A stretch of 64,000 bases of DNA from assembly GCA_002633025.1 (NCBI GenBank), contig NMRB01002077.1, forward strand, positions 23,811 through 87,810, in the 5' to 3' direction. The position numbers were made by a program, and so were the translations under genes. Of this stretch, positions 54,990 through 64,000 are shown one piece after another. The stretch comes from Notospermus geniculatus (lineage: Eukaryota > Nemertea > Pilidiophora > Heteronemertea > Lineidae). The notes beneath the pieces are model-generated. The model made no database searches. It had not been told where the DNA came from and worked only from the letters and a program-made list of their open reading frames with translations. How positions within the stretch are numbered: position 1 is the first letter of the stretch; every line of letters starts with the position of its first letter.

Positions 54990-55790
54990 ATGTTATCCAA
55001 CCAAGGTTTTTCTGGTGTCTGGCTGGCCTCATGCAGCGGGTAGAATGTCTGGCAAGGTGAATGATATATCAATGGAATGTTACATTCACATTTTACTAGT
55101 TTCATTTGGCACCTTTCGTGTTTTATTGACATCAATTTTGCCATAGCAGAGGGTGGGGTCAACTTTTGGGGGTATCTGGCGGGCATAATGCAGCAGGTAA
55201 TTTGTCTGGTACTGACCATTCTGTACTCTCTGAGATGTGTAGAAGTATATAAACTTTGTTTCAAGTGGTACCAATAATGTTTGATCTAGCCAAAACTTTT
55301 AGGCCCTTTTTGGGTGTCTGGCGGGCCGAATGCAGCAGGCAGTATGTCTGGCAAGGGTCACTTTGTACCTTGTGGAATGTTACCTTTCATTCAAAAGTAG
55401 TTTCATTCAGTACCTTTCATGTTTTATCTTCATCAGTTTTGCCATAGCAGAGGGTGGGGTCAACTTTTGGGGGTGTCTGGCGGGTATAATGCAGCAGGTA
55501 ATTTGTCTGGTATTGACCATTCTGTACTCTCTGAGATGTGTTGAAGTATATAAACTTTGTTTCAAGTGGTACCAATAATGTTTGATCTAGCCAAAATTTT
55601 TAGGCCCTTTTTGGGTGTCTGGCGGGCCTAATGCAGCAGCGATTATGTCTGTCACGAACCATTTTTTACCCAGTGTGATGTGTAAAATACCGTGAAATAC
55701 ATTGTGTGTGGTACCTGTCTATGTTTGATCAAGCTGATTTTTTTGCCTCTTTTGGGGGTTCCCAGGGGCCAAACGCAGCAGGGGGTCCCT
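54990..55790. repeat. ~150-bp tandem array with 301-bp higher-order unit
   Basis: GGTGTCTGGCGGGC..AATGCAGCAGG-type anchors fall near 55012, 55168, 55311, 55471, 55613 and 55752. Alternate units are more alike: CCATAGCAGAGGGTGGGGTC is at 55141 and 55442, 301 bp apart. No gene. Confidence 0.8.
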
Positions 55791-56019
55791 GGCAGACGTC
55801 CAGTTCTTCATATGCCCTATCATTCTCTGCATGATCCTGCACTCCGCAATTGGTACCAAGTTCGTTTGACCAAACTGCTCTGGGCTGCTGCTCTAACATG
55901 ACGGCCCGTTTGCACCAACGAAGTTCAAATCATGGCGTAAACTGTAATCAGAGCCTTAATACTTAACGTAGGTTCAACCGATCGGAAAATAGGCCATTGT
56001 ATTGTTAAACCATCGGAGG

Positions 56020-56100
56020 ATTATCCAAAGCCCTGTGAAAACCGCACAGCTCGCCGGAAGTCGCCGCGTAATCCGCCATAGTGGAAACGGGCCTTTAGGC
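56020..56100. repeat. GCCGC-rich MITE end
   Basis: CCCTGTGAAAACCGCACAGC and CGCCGCGTAATCCGCC end in GGAAACGGGCCTTTA. The segment at 2700-2760 carries the same design. Confidence 0.45.
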
Positions 56101-56289
56101 GCCCGTCAATTGTTTTTCACGAGAATTACCCAGCAAAATCATGCTGAGTCCTCCGAACCACCGGCCGGAGCCCGCAGGGACCACTTGGGTGAGGCACAGG
56201 CCAATGAAAAATCCTGCAGTTAGTCAATTTCCAGGAAATCTCTATTTAGAATCGGAGAAAGAAATGAAATGATACATGTATGTCTCATA

Positions 56290-57460
56290 AATTGACCTAC
56301 TGGCAAGGGTTCGGCACAGTAAAAATCTGCTGGCACTGTGGTTTTCCAATAATAAGCACTTCCAGCTTCTAAAAAAACTTAACCACGTGTCTGGCCACCT
56401 TCGCATTAATATTTTGCTTTTTGTCCCCTTAAAAAGGGTCTTGCTGGCAAGGGTTTTGCACACCCAAAACTTGCTGGCACTTTGGTATTCCAATAGTAGG
56501 CCCTTCCAGCTTCTAAAAAAGCTTTACCCCATGTCTGACCACCTTCACATAAATATTTTGGTTTTTCGACCCCTTAAAAAGGGTCTTGCTGGCAAGGGTT
56601 TTGCACACCCAAAACTTGCTGGCACTTTAGTTTTCCAATAGTAGGCCACCCCAGCTTCTAAAAAAATTAACCCTGTGTCTGACCAACTTTGCATCAATAT
56701 TTCGGTTTTTTTACACCTTAAAAAGGGTGTTGCTGGCAGACTTTGGCACACAAAAAGCCTTCTGGCACTCTGGTTTTCCAGCAGTCGGCCCTTCCAGCTT
56801 CTAAAAAATTAACCCCGTGTCTGACCACCTTTGCATAAATATTTTGGGGTTTTGAACCCTTAAAAAGGGTCTTGCTGGCAAGGGTTCTGCACACCAAAAC
56901 TTGCTGGCACTTTGGTATTCCAATAGTAGGCCCTTCCGGCTTCAAAAAAAGCTTTACCCCATCTCTGACCACCTTCGCATAAATATTTTGGTTTTTGACC
57001 CCTTAAAAGGGTCTTGCTGGCAAGGGTTTTGCACATCCAAAACTTGCTGGCACTTTGGTTTTCCAATAGCAGGCCCTTCCAGCTTCTAAAAAAGCTTTAC
57101 CCCATGTCTGACCACCTTCACATAAATATTTTGGTTTTTTGACCCCTTAAAAAGGGTCTTGCTGGCAAGGGTTTTGCACACCCAAAACTTGCTGGCACTT
57201 TGGTATTCCAATAGTAGGCCCTTCCAGCTTCTAAAAAAGCTTTACCCCATGTCTGACCACCTTCACATAAATATTTTGGTTTTTCGACCCCTTAAAAAGG
57301 GTCTTGCTGGCAAGGGTTTTGCACACCCAAAACTTGCTGGCACTTTGGTTTTCCAACATTAGGGCCTTCCAGCTTCTAAAAACACTTAACCCCGTGTCTG
57401 ACCGCCTTCGCATAAATAACTGGGTGTTTGGCCCCTTAAAAAGGGTCACTGTCCTCACAA
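56290..57460 (-). repeat. Right-arm tandem array, ~145-bp unit, eight copies
   Basis: This is the inverse of the left-arm array (TTTGCACACCCAAAACTTGC, GGGTCTTGCTGGCAAGGGTT). Eight units are visible. Units differ by point changes and small indels. Confidence 0.9.
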
Positions 57461-57984
57461 GGGTTCAGCCTGAAGTTGCTGGCATTGTCAAATTCATGAT
57501 GCCACATCATCAGCCCACAATCCCTTATGGTTAATTTCTATGACCGTGCTCACATAATTAAAACCACTTTTGGAACCCTGTAAAAAGGGTGTGAGGGTCA
57601 AACGCACAGGAGTCAAGCTGCCAGCAATGGTGATTTATATCCATCAGGTAGAGAAGTTTGACTTATATGGGTCAAACCTTTTTATCCTTTTCACATAAAT
57701 AAATCGAGCCAGCTCCCGGTCTAATGACTGAGTGTTGTACAGGAGAATGGGACACGATGTAGGCCTACAGCTAACCTTTGAACGGTGGGATTTACACCCC
57801 ATAAATGTATTACCAATAGATAGAAACATGGTGCCTCCAAAGCAGACAAGCATGTTCTTAATTGTTTTCAGTAGTTATGTAATAAGAAATGATTTTTTTA
57901 TGCAAATTAATACAAAATGGGTCAAAATACATAAAAACGCCCAATCTGAACGTCATAGAACGATTCGCGCCAACATCGGACATA

Positions 57985-58430
57985 CTCTAGATTCGTTTTT
58001 CTAAGGTTACTTTACTGAACACTCATATGACCGCCTACCCTATTGAATATGCATGGCAAAATAAAGAACTGCTCAGTGTGACTGACAGGCGAGGAGGGAA
58101 AGGGCTATTGACGACTGAATTATCCGACCACAGAAAGAACACGTGGTGATCAGTCCCGGACAGTTTGAAATTGATGCCTTTGAGAAGTGATTGAATAGGC
58201 CCTGTGCATAAGGCCAATACAACAGTGAATGTAACAGACACTCTTTTAATAGTGCCTGCCAACAAAGCAGTCTTTGCGGCCCAGTGCAAGTAACGCAAGA
58301 CTCACTCATTGGTCAGTTGTGTTGAATAGAATCAATAAATTCTTTGTATGGTCTATATATTGTGGGCTGGGCCTAAACCTACAGCATGAATATATGAAGT
58401 AACCTTAGAAGAACGAATCTAGAGTATATC
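57985..58430. mobile_element. ~445-bp TIR element
   Basis: ATACTCTAGATTCGTTTTTC at 57985 is matched, inverted, near 58395-58426 (GAAGAACGAATCTAGAGTAT), with GGACA just outside. The interior has no gene. Confidence 0.7.
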
Positions 58431-59200
58431 GGACAGCGCCATATTGCTCCGGGATCTACTTCTTCGGTCATGCTCGACAAGACTATTCAAATCTATCGAT
58501 CTGAATGATCAAAGTTACCAATTAGGGATTGTGAGTGTTGCTACACATAGAAAAATGAGTTGAAGCATGTTACCTTACCTGATGAAGGGTCACTCACGCT
58601 ATAGCAGCAGGTTGAACTTCTCAAGAGGTGAAGTGAAGGGTGGTCGGCCATTTTGTTTCGACATTGTAACGTTGTCCATCCTCGGTGTTATCACTGCCTA
58701 AAATGTGCCTTAATCCACTGAATAACTTCAGATTCTACAATAAATAAAATTATCCCACCGATATAATGCGCAAAGAACCCATTTATACGTGAAAAAGTAT
58801 CAGCATTGGTCTGCACTATATCATCAAGTGCGGAAGGTTACGATCAATGTCACAGACGACCCACTCACTGCGGCGAATCACTGAATTATCTCGTGATTTG
58901 CGAGATGATCACTACGCCGAGGCTCCTATATACAGTCGAGGTAGGTTACGATGGCCGCCCGAATGTAGCCGAGTACCTCCGAAGATGACGTCGATTGAAA
59001 AACGCCGTTTCACAATTACGTACATGTAACTAGTTAAAAACTGCAAAAAAACATGCTTATTTGATTACACAAACCCGATCAAATTTGGTCAATTTCTTCA
59101 CAAGATATTCAAAAAAATGAGGCGTAGATAAATTAACGCTGGGTGTGTACATATCAGAGACTAAATCACATGGTTCTTCAAACCTCTTTCAGATACAGCC
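58431..59200. other. Upstream region of the Cys-rich peptide gene
   Basis: No repeat or exon recognised with confidence. An acceptor-like CCTCTTTCAG ends at 59192, eight bases before the start codon, so a 5' non-coding exon may lie upstream. Confidence 0.4.
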
Positions 59201-59316
59201 ATGAAAATGTCTCAGGTCTTCCTCGTCGCCATCCTAATGGTAGTTATCGTGGAATCATCTCCAGCAAGTAAGGATGCCTTCCTCGACATGGTTGATGGGA
59301 GTCTAAGAGCAAAAAG
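59201..59316 (+). CDS. Secreted Cys-rich peptide precursor, exon 1 (signal and propeptide)
   Basis: ATG 59201 opens a 38-codon exon: a short start, a hydrophobic signal core (VFLVAILMVVIV) with a likely cut after the ESSPA region, then a short acidic propeptide (KDAFLDMVDG) ending RAK. The donor AAAAG|GTGAGA splits the next codon in phase 2. When spliced, that codon is Arg and completes R-A-K-R, a furin-type site, directly before the mature peptide. An acceptor at 59192 suggests an upstream non-coding exon. The layout (signal, acidic pro-region, dibasic site at the exon joint) is usual for secreted peptide hormones, antimicrobial peptides and venom-type peptides. Confidence 0.8.
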
Positions 59317-59382
59317 GTGAGAAAAACGCCTATTAACACAACAGTACAATAAAAGAGCAGTTGGTTATGGACGTCATGTACA

Positions 59383-59640
59383 CTATGGCCAAAAATAAAT
59401 GGACAGCAGTTTGTCTTGAATATCTCCAAACCGATGGGGTGGAGAAAATTGATCCCGACATATTAGTAAATTTTCCTGGCTATCTAATGGCATCAGCGTC
59501 GAAAAAATCCACTAAAAGCCGCATTTGACAGAAGGAATGTTGTAAACGTATGTTTTTGCTACCTTTTTATTTGCATGATTTCATTCAAACTTTTTACATC
59601 ATTGTGTTCTATTCATCGAGGTCTTTCATAATATTACAAG
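59383..59640 (+). mobile_element. Dispersed Tc1-like repeat, intronic copy
   Basis: ACTATGGCCAAAAATAAATG through GAGGTCTTTCATAA, matching 49505-49780 along its length. The copies at 6945 and 11577 are partial. Confidence 0.7.
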
Positions 59641-60533
59641 CCTGGTGGCGACCGGTGTAGCAGTAAAAAGTGTCCCCCCTGTAAAAAGTGTCCACTTCTA
59701 TTGTTCGAATGACGGAATAAGCGGCATGGGTAAAGAAACCAATTGTCAGAGATTAGAATGTAACAATAGGATCTTTTGTTCCCCGGACAGTTTTTTCTAG
59801 GACGTTCTTTCCCTTCACACCTGGTTCACGAAGTGACGTTCAGATCATGAGACTGCAGTTATTTGCTGGGGGAATACATGTAGATGTTTTGTTTGGGTAG
59901 CGGAAAGAAAATCGATAGCAGGACAAGTCCTTACATTCAAACAGAGAAAATATTTGTGAATAAAAGAAAAGACATGCCCCAAAACTCCAAAATAACATAA
60001 TGTAAACATCCATGTTTACAAACATTGAATGTAAACAATGAAGTCGTGATACATTATCTTTAAATTAAAAGAGGGAACAGGTGGGAACATTTCATCATCT
60101 CTGATCGCACAAGAATCATGATGTGATGGTATCCCTTCCCGCAGGCTATGGGGAACGCATTTTAAGTCGCATTTTTATTAAATTTCGTCAACCGGCGTCC
60201 GCCATGATGGTTGCTATCAACAAACCTGAGTAGCCTACACTCATGGCGTGATCATGGCACAGGGAAGAAATATTGTTCCTGACAAGTCATCAGACTACTG
60301 CCACGTTTTGTCACTGTTCCTAAAAGGTACGAAAAGCAGCAATTTTGTTAGATAAAGTAACTTTGGGGAGTAAAATTTTTACATTCAAATCAGCGGCCTA
60401 GGAGACAAAAATCGGCCGTGAAAACCAAGATGGAAGCCAATTCTTGCAGGGTAAGATACACGCGAAGGATTCTGGGATACACACGCATGCGTTTTGGGAA
60501 ATCCGGAGCGTGTTTGACCCTGCTTGGAGGATG

Positions 60534-60626
60534 CCTCATTCCCCCAGGCTTCAGCAGTTGTTGTGTATACGCCATCATGTGTGTTTATATGCCAATACAC
60601 GGCTGCTGAAGCTTGGGGGAATGAGG
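60534..60626. repeat. 24-bp inverted repeat, MITE-like
   Basis: CCTCATTCCCCCAGGCTTCA is matched, inverted, by TGAAGCTTGGGGGAATGAGG across a 45-bp loop. Its relative is the insert in the LINE at 28290-28455. Confidence 0.75.
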
Positions 60627-60705
60627 AGGGCAAGTGCCGTCCATGAGGTCACCTTGTGAACGCAGTCGCCGCCAGGTTTGTCAAATTCTTTTTCATTGTT
60701 TTCAG

Positions 60706-60874
60706 ATCCTGCGTTGCGCTTCGGGGCTATTGTGAGTGTAACCAGCAATGCTGTCATGGCTGTTGCTTCCCAACCCATAAGTGCGGACCACCCTCAATCA
60801 ATGCGGAAAACAGTCCGGAGTTCTGCAACATTATGGTTGAATGCACCGCTAGAGGAAGAAAGGACAAGAAATAA
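60706..60874 (+). CDS. Secreted Cys-rich peptide precursor, exon 2 (mature peptide)
   Basis: The exon follows TTGTTTTCAG and joins exon 1 in phase 2. It encodes 55 residues after the shared Arg and ends at TAA 60872-60874. Ten cysteines are spaced C-x6-C-x-C-x3-CC-x2-CC-x5-C-x13-C-x5-C, enough for five disulfides. The tail is basic (TARGRKDKK). AATAAA at 60870-60875 overlaps the stop codon, an unusually tight polyA signal. The whole precursor is 94 residues. I know no family with exactly this spacing. It could be an antimicrobial peptide, hormone or toxin-like peptide; role and target are unknown. Confidence 0.8.
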
Positions 60875-60875
60875 A

Positions 60876-61528
60876 TTTACGAAAACAAATAATGGTCATC
60901 GCTTGGTCTATCATAAAGGGACGATATAGAGGCTATGCACGTGACGTCATCAGCCCGCGTGACGCCATGTTGGATGGAACGACGAAGCGCATGTGACGGT
61001 TTTTGCCTGCACAGTTCCATCCAGCGTGGCGTCTAGACCGAACACTGTCCTGATTAAAAATACTAGGACAGACGCAAGCAAATGCATAAAACCATCATGG
61101 CGCCCGCTGGTCTATATTTAGCTCGGGGAAGCCCCTAAGCAAAATAGCAATTGTATCACCGTTCACAGCCCGTTTGAGGCATTTAGCTTGCATGGGTTTT
61201 AGGCAGCAGTAAGCTGTTTGCCTTCTTTCATTCACCTGAGCTAAAGCCAACTTTGATCTCAAGCAAAAATCTATGTTTTCCTGAAATTTACTCATGATTA
61301 CGAGATCATCATGATGATGATCATGCCCAAGTTGTGGGAGCCGCCATCTATTGGAGCTTGTAGAATGACGTCACTCTCGTCGGAATTCCGCCGTAAGATC
61401 ATTTGATTTCACCGGTCTTCGAATGCAAGCTGCCCAGAAGACCGGGTACCAGTCTACGTGGCGTCATACCCATTGATGACGTCATTTGATGACGTCAGTG
61501 CATAGCCTCTATAGGCAGCTGGGTGTTA
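60876..61528. other. Downstream region, no recognised gene
   Basis: Two inverted GACGTCA-rich segments occur near 60940-60965 and 61480-61500 (TCTATAGAGGCTATGCA against the inverse TGCATAGCCTCTATA at 61500), bounding about 590 bp. It is probably a decayed TIR element. Confidence 0.5.
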
Positions 61529-62054
61529 AGGCCGTCTCACACGAGCGCCGAGTACGGCGTCAACTAGCGCGTTTTGAAAACGCCGACAAGCGCACTATCT
61601 AGCGCATAGTTGACGCCGTGTGAACGCACGTCCTGCGTTTTCAAAACGCAGGCCCTGCGTTTTCGTGCGTTTCGACGACTTCCGGTACGTAGCGTCTCTT
61701 CTCTTTGACGCAGAGATTGCGATAAATTAACGCAAAGTAGGCGTTTGTAAACGCGCAGTGCGTTTACAAACGCTGCGTTTTCATGCGTTCTCATGCGTTT
61801 TCATGCGTTCTCGTGCGTTCTCATGCGTTTTCATGCGTTCTTAAACGCAGCGTTTGCGTCAATAGACGCACACCTCTGCGTTTTCGAAAAAGTTTTGGAC
61901 ATGTTGAAAACCAATGCGTTCACCCAGGGGTCTGCGTCTACAAACGCAGAGTTGGCGCACGCAGTGCGTCAACCCTGCGCTCCTTTCGGCGTTTCATAAA
62001 CGCCCCCAGACGCACGGCCTAAACGCCGGATAAAACGCTCGTGTGAGACGGCCT
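61529..62054. mobile_element. 526-bp AAACGC-word MITE, TTA target duplication
   Basis: AGGCCGTCTCACACGAGCG at 61529 is exactly inverted at the right end (62054). TTA flanks both sides (61526-61528 and 62055-62057). AAACGC / GCGTTT is present dozens of times, including a run of TTCATGCGTTCTCATGCGTT. It carries no gene. Confidence 0.9.
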
Positions 62055-62104
62055 TTAGGCTTATATCAGGGCGCTCACTTCATCACAGGCAAGGCTTGAT
62101 TTAA

Positions 62105-62484
62105 AGGGAGACATTCAAAAGATATTGCCCGGCGGGCACTATTTGTTTTTGTTTTGATTAGCGTAGTGTCACCGTTGATTAACAGACGGCGCTGTGTGTT
62201 ATGGCACAGGCCGGGAGAGCTATAGGCCCTATCAGTGAGTTGGGAATACGTATCGAACCAAAAAACGTTAGTTTGTAAAAAAACACACTCCGAACTCACG
62301 AACTCGTGAACTCGGTGTGTGTTTTTTTACAAACTAGCGTTTTTTGGTGTTCTAAACTCACTGATAGCTCTCCAGGGGCCTGTGCCATAACGCACAGCGC
62401 CGTCTGTTAATCAACGGTGACACTACGCTAATTAAAACAAAAACAAATAGTGCCCGCCGGGCAGTATCTTTCGGATGTCTCCCT
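62105..62484. mobile_element. 380-bp foldback, TTAA target duplication
   Basis: AGGGAGACATTCAAAAGATA at 62105 and its inverse at 62484 continue into arms of about 175 bp. TTAA is on both sides (62101-62104 and 62485-62488). Same type as 48885 and 62779. Confidence 0.9.
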
Positions 62485-62778
62485 TTAAGTGGATTCGCAT
62501 CACAGTTTGCGAATGATAATTGGCACTTTGCGAATTAAAATCAAAAAAATTCTTAAAATGATTCGCAATGGTAGCGAATCAAAGAGGCGCCTTCCATTCC
62601 ATGCTACTTAGACCTATGTTGAAAATCAATTATCCCTGAAAGACCAATCACAGCTCATCAGCTGTTTTCCCTGAAAAGCCGCTGCCGACCACGCTTGCTT
62701 CAAAGCTGGTAATGTGCGCATTGTACTGCGCATCTCTCGTTCAGCACACTTCGTCAGTTGAACTCTATCTCACCTTAA

Positions 62779-63075
62779 AGGTGCTCTAGTTTGAATTGTA
62801 AACATTACGGTGTGCCACCTATTGTCAACTTCTGGTACTAACAAATCAGATAAAATCGAATTAAATCTCGCCTTTCACAACTTTTTGTTTGTTCTTGAGC
62901 GTAAAATCATAAATATATTTAAGTTACAAGAATATTTATCAAGATAGATATAAAAATAGATAACATTAATGTTTTGGTATACACGGTGCTGCCACCTGTC
63001 CGAGGAAAAATAACTATTATAATCAACCATGTAAATAAACAAACCGTAATGTTTACAATTCGAACTAGAGCACCT
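62779..63075. mobile_element. 297-bp MITE, TTAA target duplication
   Basis: AGGTGCTCTAGTTTGAATTG is inverted at the right end, with TIRs of over 30 bp. TTAA flanks both ends (62775-62778 and 63076-63079). GTGCCACCT / GCTGCCACCTGT words lie inside each arm. Confidence 0.9.
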
Positions 63076-63362
63076 TTAAGTTGCTAGTGATTCATCATAT
63101 TGTAGGTTCCTGATTAAAAGTTGCAGCAATTTCCATGAGTCAGACGATCGTCACTCGGCGAGGTACCGGCAGACCTAATCCGCGACGCGGCGCTGACTAT
63201 CAACTCGGTCATAACTGCGTCATTGAAAGTGAGGCTAACGTTATTTTCCAATTAATTCTGAATAGCATACCCTGTTTCTGGGCCAAATATAACTAAAACG
63301 TTGCACTCAATTTCTGATTTTAATTTTCTACCATTAAGTACAGAAGTGCTAAAATATATCTG

Positions 63363-63970
63363 ATGGCTTTTCAGCAAAAATCTCTGCGGGAACATGATGT
63401 ATTTAATCGATAAAGTTGACCATTTTAGCGTAAACGACAGGCGAATGGTCGACGTCATGGGTTGTGAGTGACGCAGTTTTTGTAACGTCAGAATGATGCA
63501 GCGGTCAATGTAAACCCTGGACCCCCCCTGTTCAGGGGTCACCACTAAATTAGTGTCGAAAAAGTGTCGAGTTCTGGGCGCTCAATTTTTTTCTTATCGT
63601 CGTATCTCTGTCGACCCCAAAAATAGATAATGTCGAATTCCTGGCGTTTACTTCATAATTGCTAATAGAAATGACAAAAAAAAAGGGTAAAAGATCAGTG
63701 AAAAAAGCTGGTGAATACCTGACGATTTCATTTGAGGTCCTGGGTGAATTAGTGTCGAATCCTGACCCCAGAAAATTTTTCTAGGTGTCGAATAAGTGTC
63801 GAAAAAACGTCGACCCCTGAACAGGGGGGGTACAGGGTTTACATTGACCGCTGCATGACGCACGACGGCTGATGACGTTCAACAATCGCAAAGGCATGCG
63901 CACCTGCGTTTTAACCGAGTTGATGACCTGCGCCTCCTTTTGTTTGCCGGTACCCCATTCATGAACTGAA
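63363..63970. repeat. Segmental duplicate of 48.2 kb, carrying a 355-bp insert
   Basis: 63363-63498 and 63854-63970 together match 48245-48490. The 48-kb copy is the empty site. Confidence 0.75.
63499..63853. mobile_element. 355-bp TIR element inserted in the duplicate
   Basis: CAGCGGTCAATGTAAACCCT and its inverse end the element, followed inside by CCCTGTTCAGGGG. TIRs are about 43 bp with small gaps. AAGTGTCGAAAAA and TTAGTGTCGAA words fill the interior. No clear duplication is seen at the ends. Confidence 0.8.
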
Positions 63971-64000
63971 TGATTGACGGGTCATTTACTGAAGTGGCAT

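Larger units (their letters stand above)
52254..57723. mobile_element. 5.5-kb foldback element with tandem-repeat arms
   Basis: TAGACCGGGAGCTGGCTCGA at 52254 is matched, inverted, at 57723. The inverted arms (52254-53930 and 56195-57723) consist of unique outer text, then ~145-bp tandem units, then a shared inner edge (GAAATTGACTAACTGCAGGA). Such arms are typical of foldback elements (the Galileo/FB type in flies). The 2.3-kb core carries a FEN1/XPG-like 3' fragment and a ~150-bp array, but no transposase that I can see. No clean target duplication is found, although inverted AGTCAT / ATGACT text lies at the ends. Confidence 0.8.
59317..60705 (+). other. Intron of the Cys-rich peptide gene
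   Basis: A 1389-bp intron with GT...AG ends (GTGAGA ... TTGTTTTCAG). It contains a Tc1-like repeat (59383-59640) and a hairpin repeat (60534-60626), plus an ORF on the minus strand at 60385-60633 that is a shadow of that repeat. Confidence 0.75.

Noticed and set aside
61564-62022. ORFs with repeated MRFHAFS-type text
   Set aside because: They come from the AAACGC-word MITE, not a gene.

Overview
The window looks like animal nuclear DNA of low gene density: spliced exons, a LINE, DNA transposons with target-site duplications, and two assembly-gap signs (N run 22235-22358, single Ns). The repeat vocabulary (AGGCCTA-rich text, GTACATGTA words, GGCCGCCATNTTG words, hairpin plus GTCCGTCC repeats) suggests a marine invertebrate, possibly a deuterostome such as an echinoderm or hemichordate. 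The species is not determined. There is no bacterial, operon or CRISPR content.

Layout. 0-4.2 kb: a 4.1-kb terminal-inverted-repeat (TIR) pair encloses a tandem array of DR1-type AGGTCA sites and the 3' end of a FEN1/XPG-like gene that a 237-bp MITE has split. 5.8-8 kb: back-to-back TA-flanked MITEs and a nested composite. 8.1-11.6 kb: a complete but frame-broken Tigger/pogo transposon. 12.4-16.9 kb: inverted repeats, nested MITEs, a tRNA-like head and palindrome arrays. 17.3-18.3 kb: a 153-bp tandem repeat whose reading frame stays open. 18.3-20.75 kb: two head-to-head, decayed copies of the FEN1/XPG-like gene, one interrupted by two MITEs. 22-23 kb: a ~100-bp satellite beside the gap. 25.6-30.7 kb: a 450-bp MITE, a 1189-bp element with CACTGTG ends and a 5-bp duplication (Transib-like), then a broken CR1-like LINE. 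32-38 kb: tandem repeats, MITEs and a large inverted pair. 38.6-39.6 kb: a 339-codon open exon I cannot identify. 40-48 kb: hairpin repeats (one with a CTCF-like word) and foldbacks. 48.8-51.4 kb: a candidate three-exon secreted-protein gene. 52.3-57.7 kb: a 5.5-kb foldback element whose arms are ~145-bp tandem arrays and whose core holds a third FEN1/XPG-like locus. 59.2-60.9 kb: a convincing two-exon gene for a furin-processed, ten-cysteine secreted peptide. 61.5-64 kb: four more MITEs and a segmental duplication of 48.2 kb.

Two themes stand out. First, fragments of one nuclease-like family (D / VFD / EEAD / DTD / GCD motifs plus a CxC tail) occur at three loci, two of them inside TIR pairs. 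Second, many non-autonomous elements with TTA/TAA duplications each have an interior built from repeated copies of their own short word (GTTGCA, CGCGAA, AAACGC, GGCGTCC). The strongest true host-gene candidates are the Cys-rich peptide gene and the 38.6-kb exon. Everything else coding is transposon-derived or uncertain.
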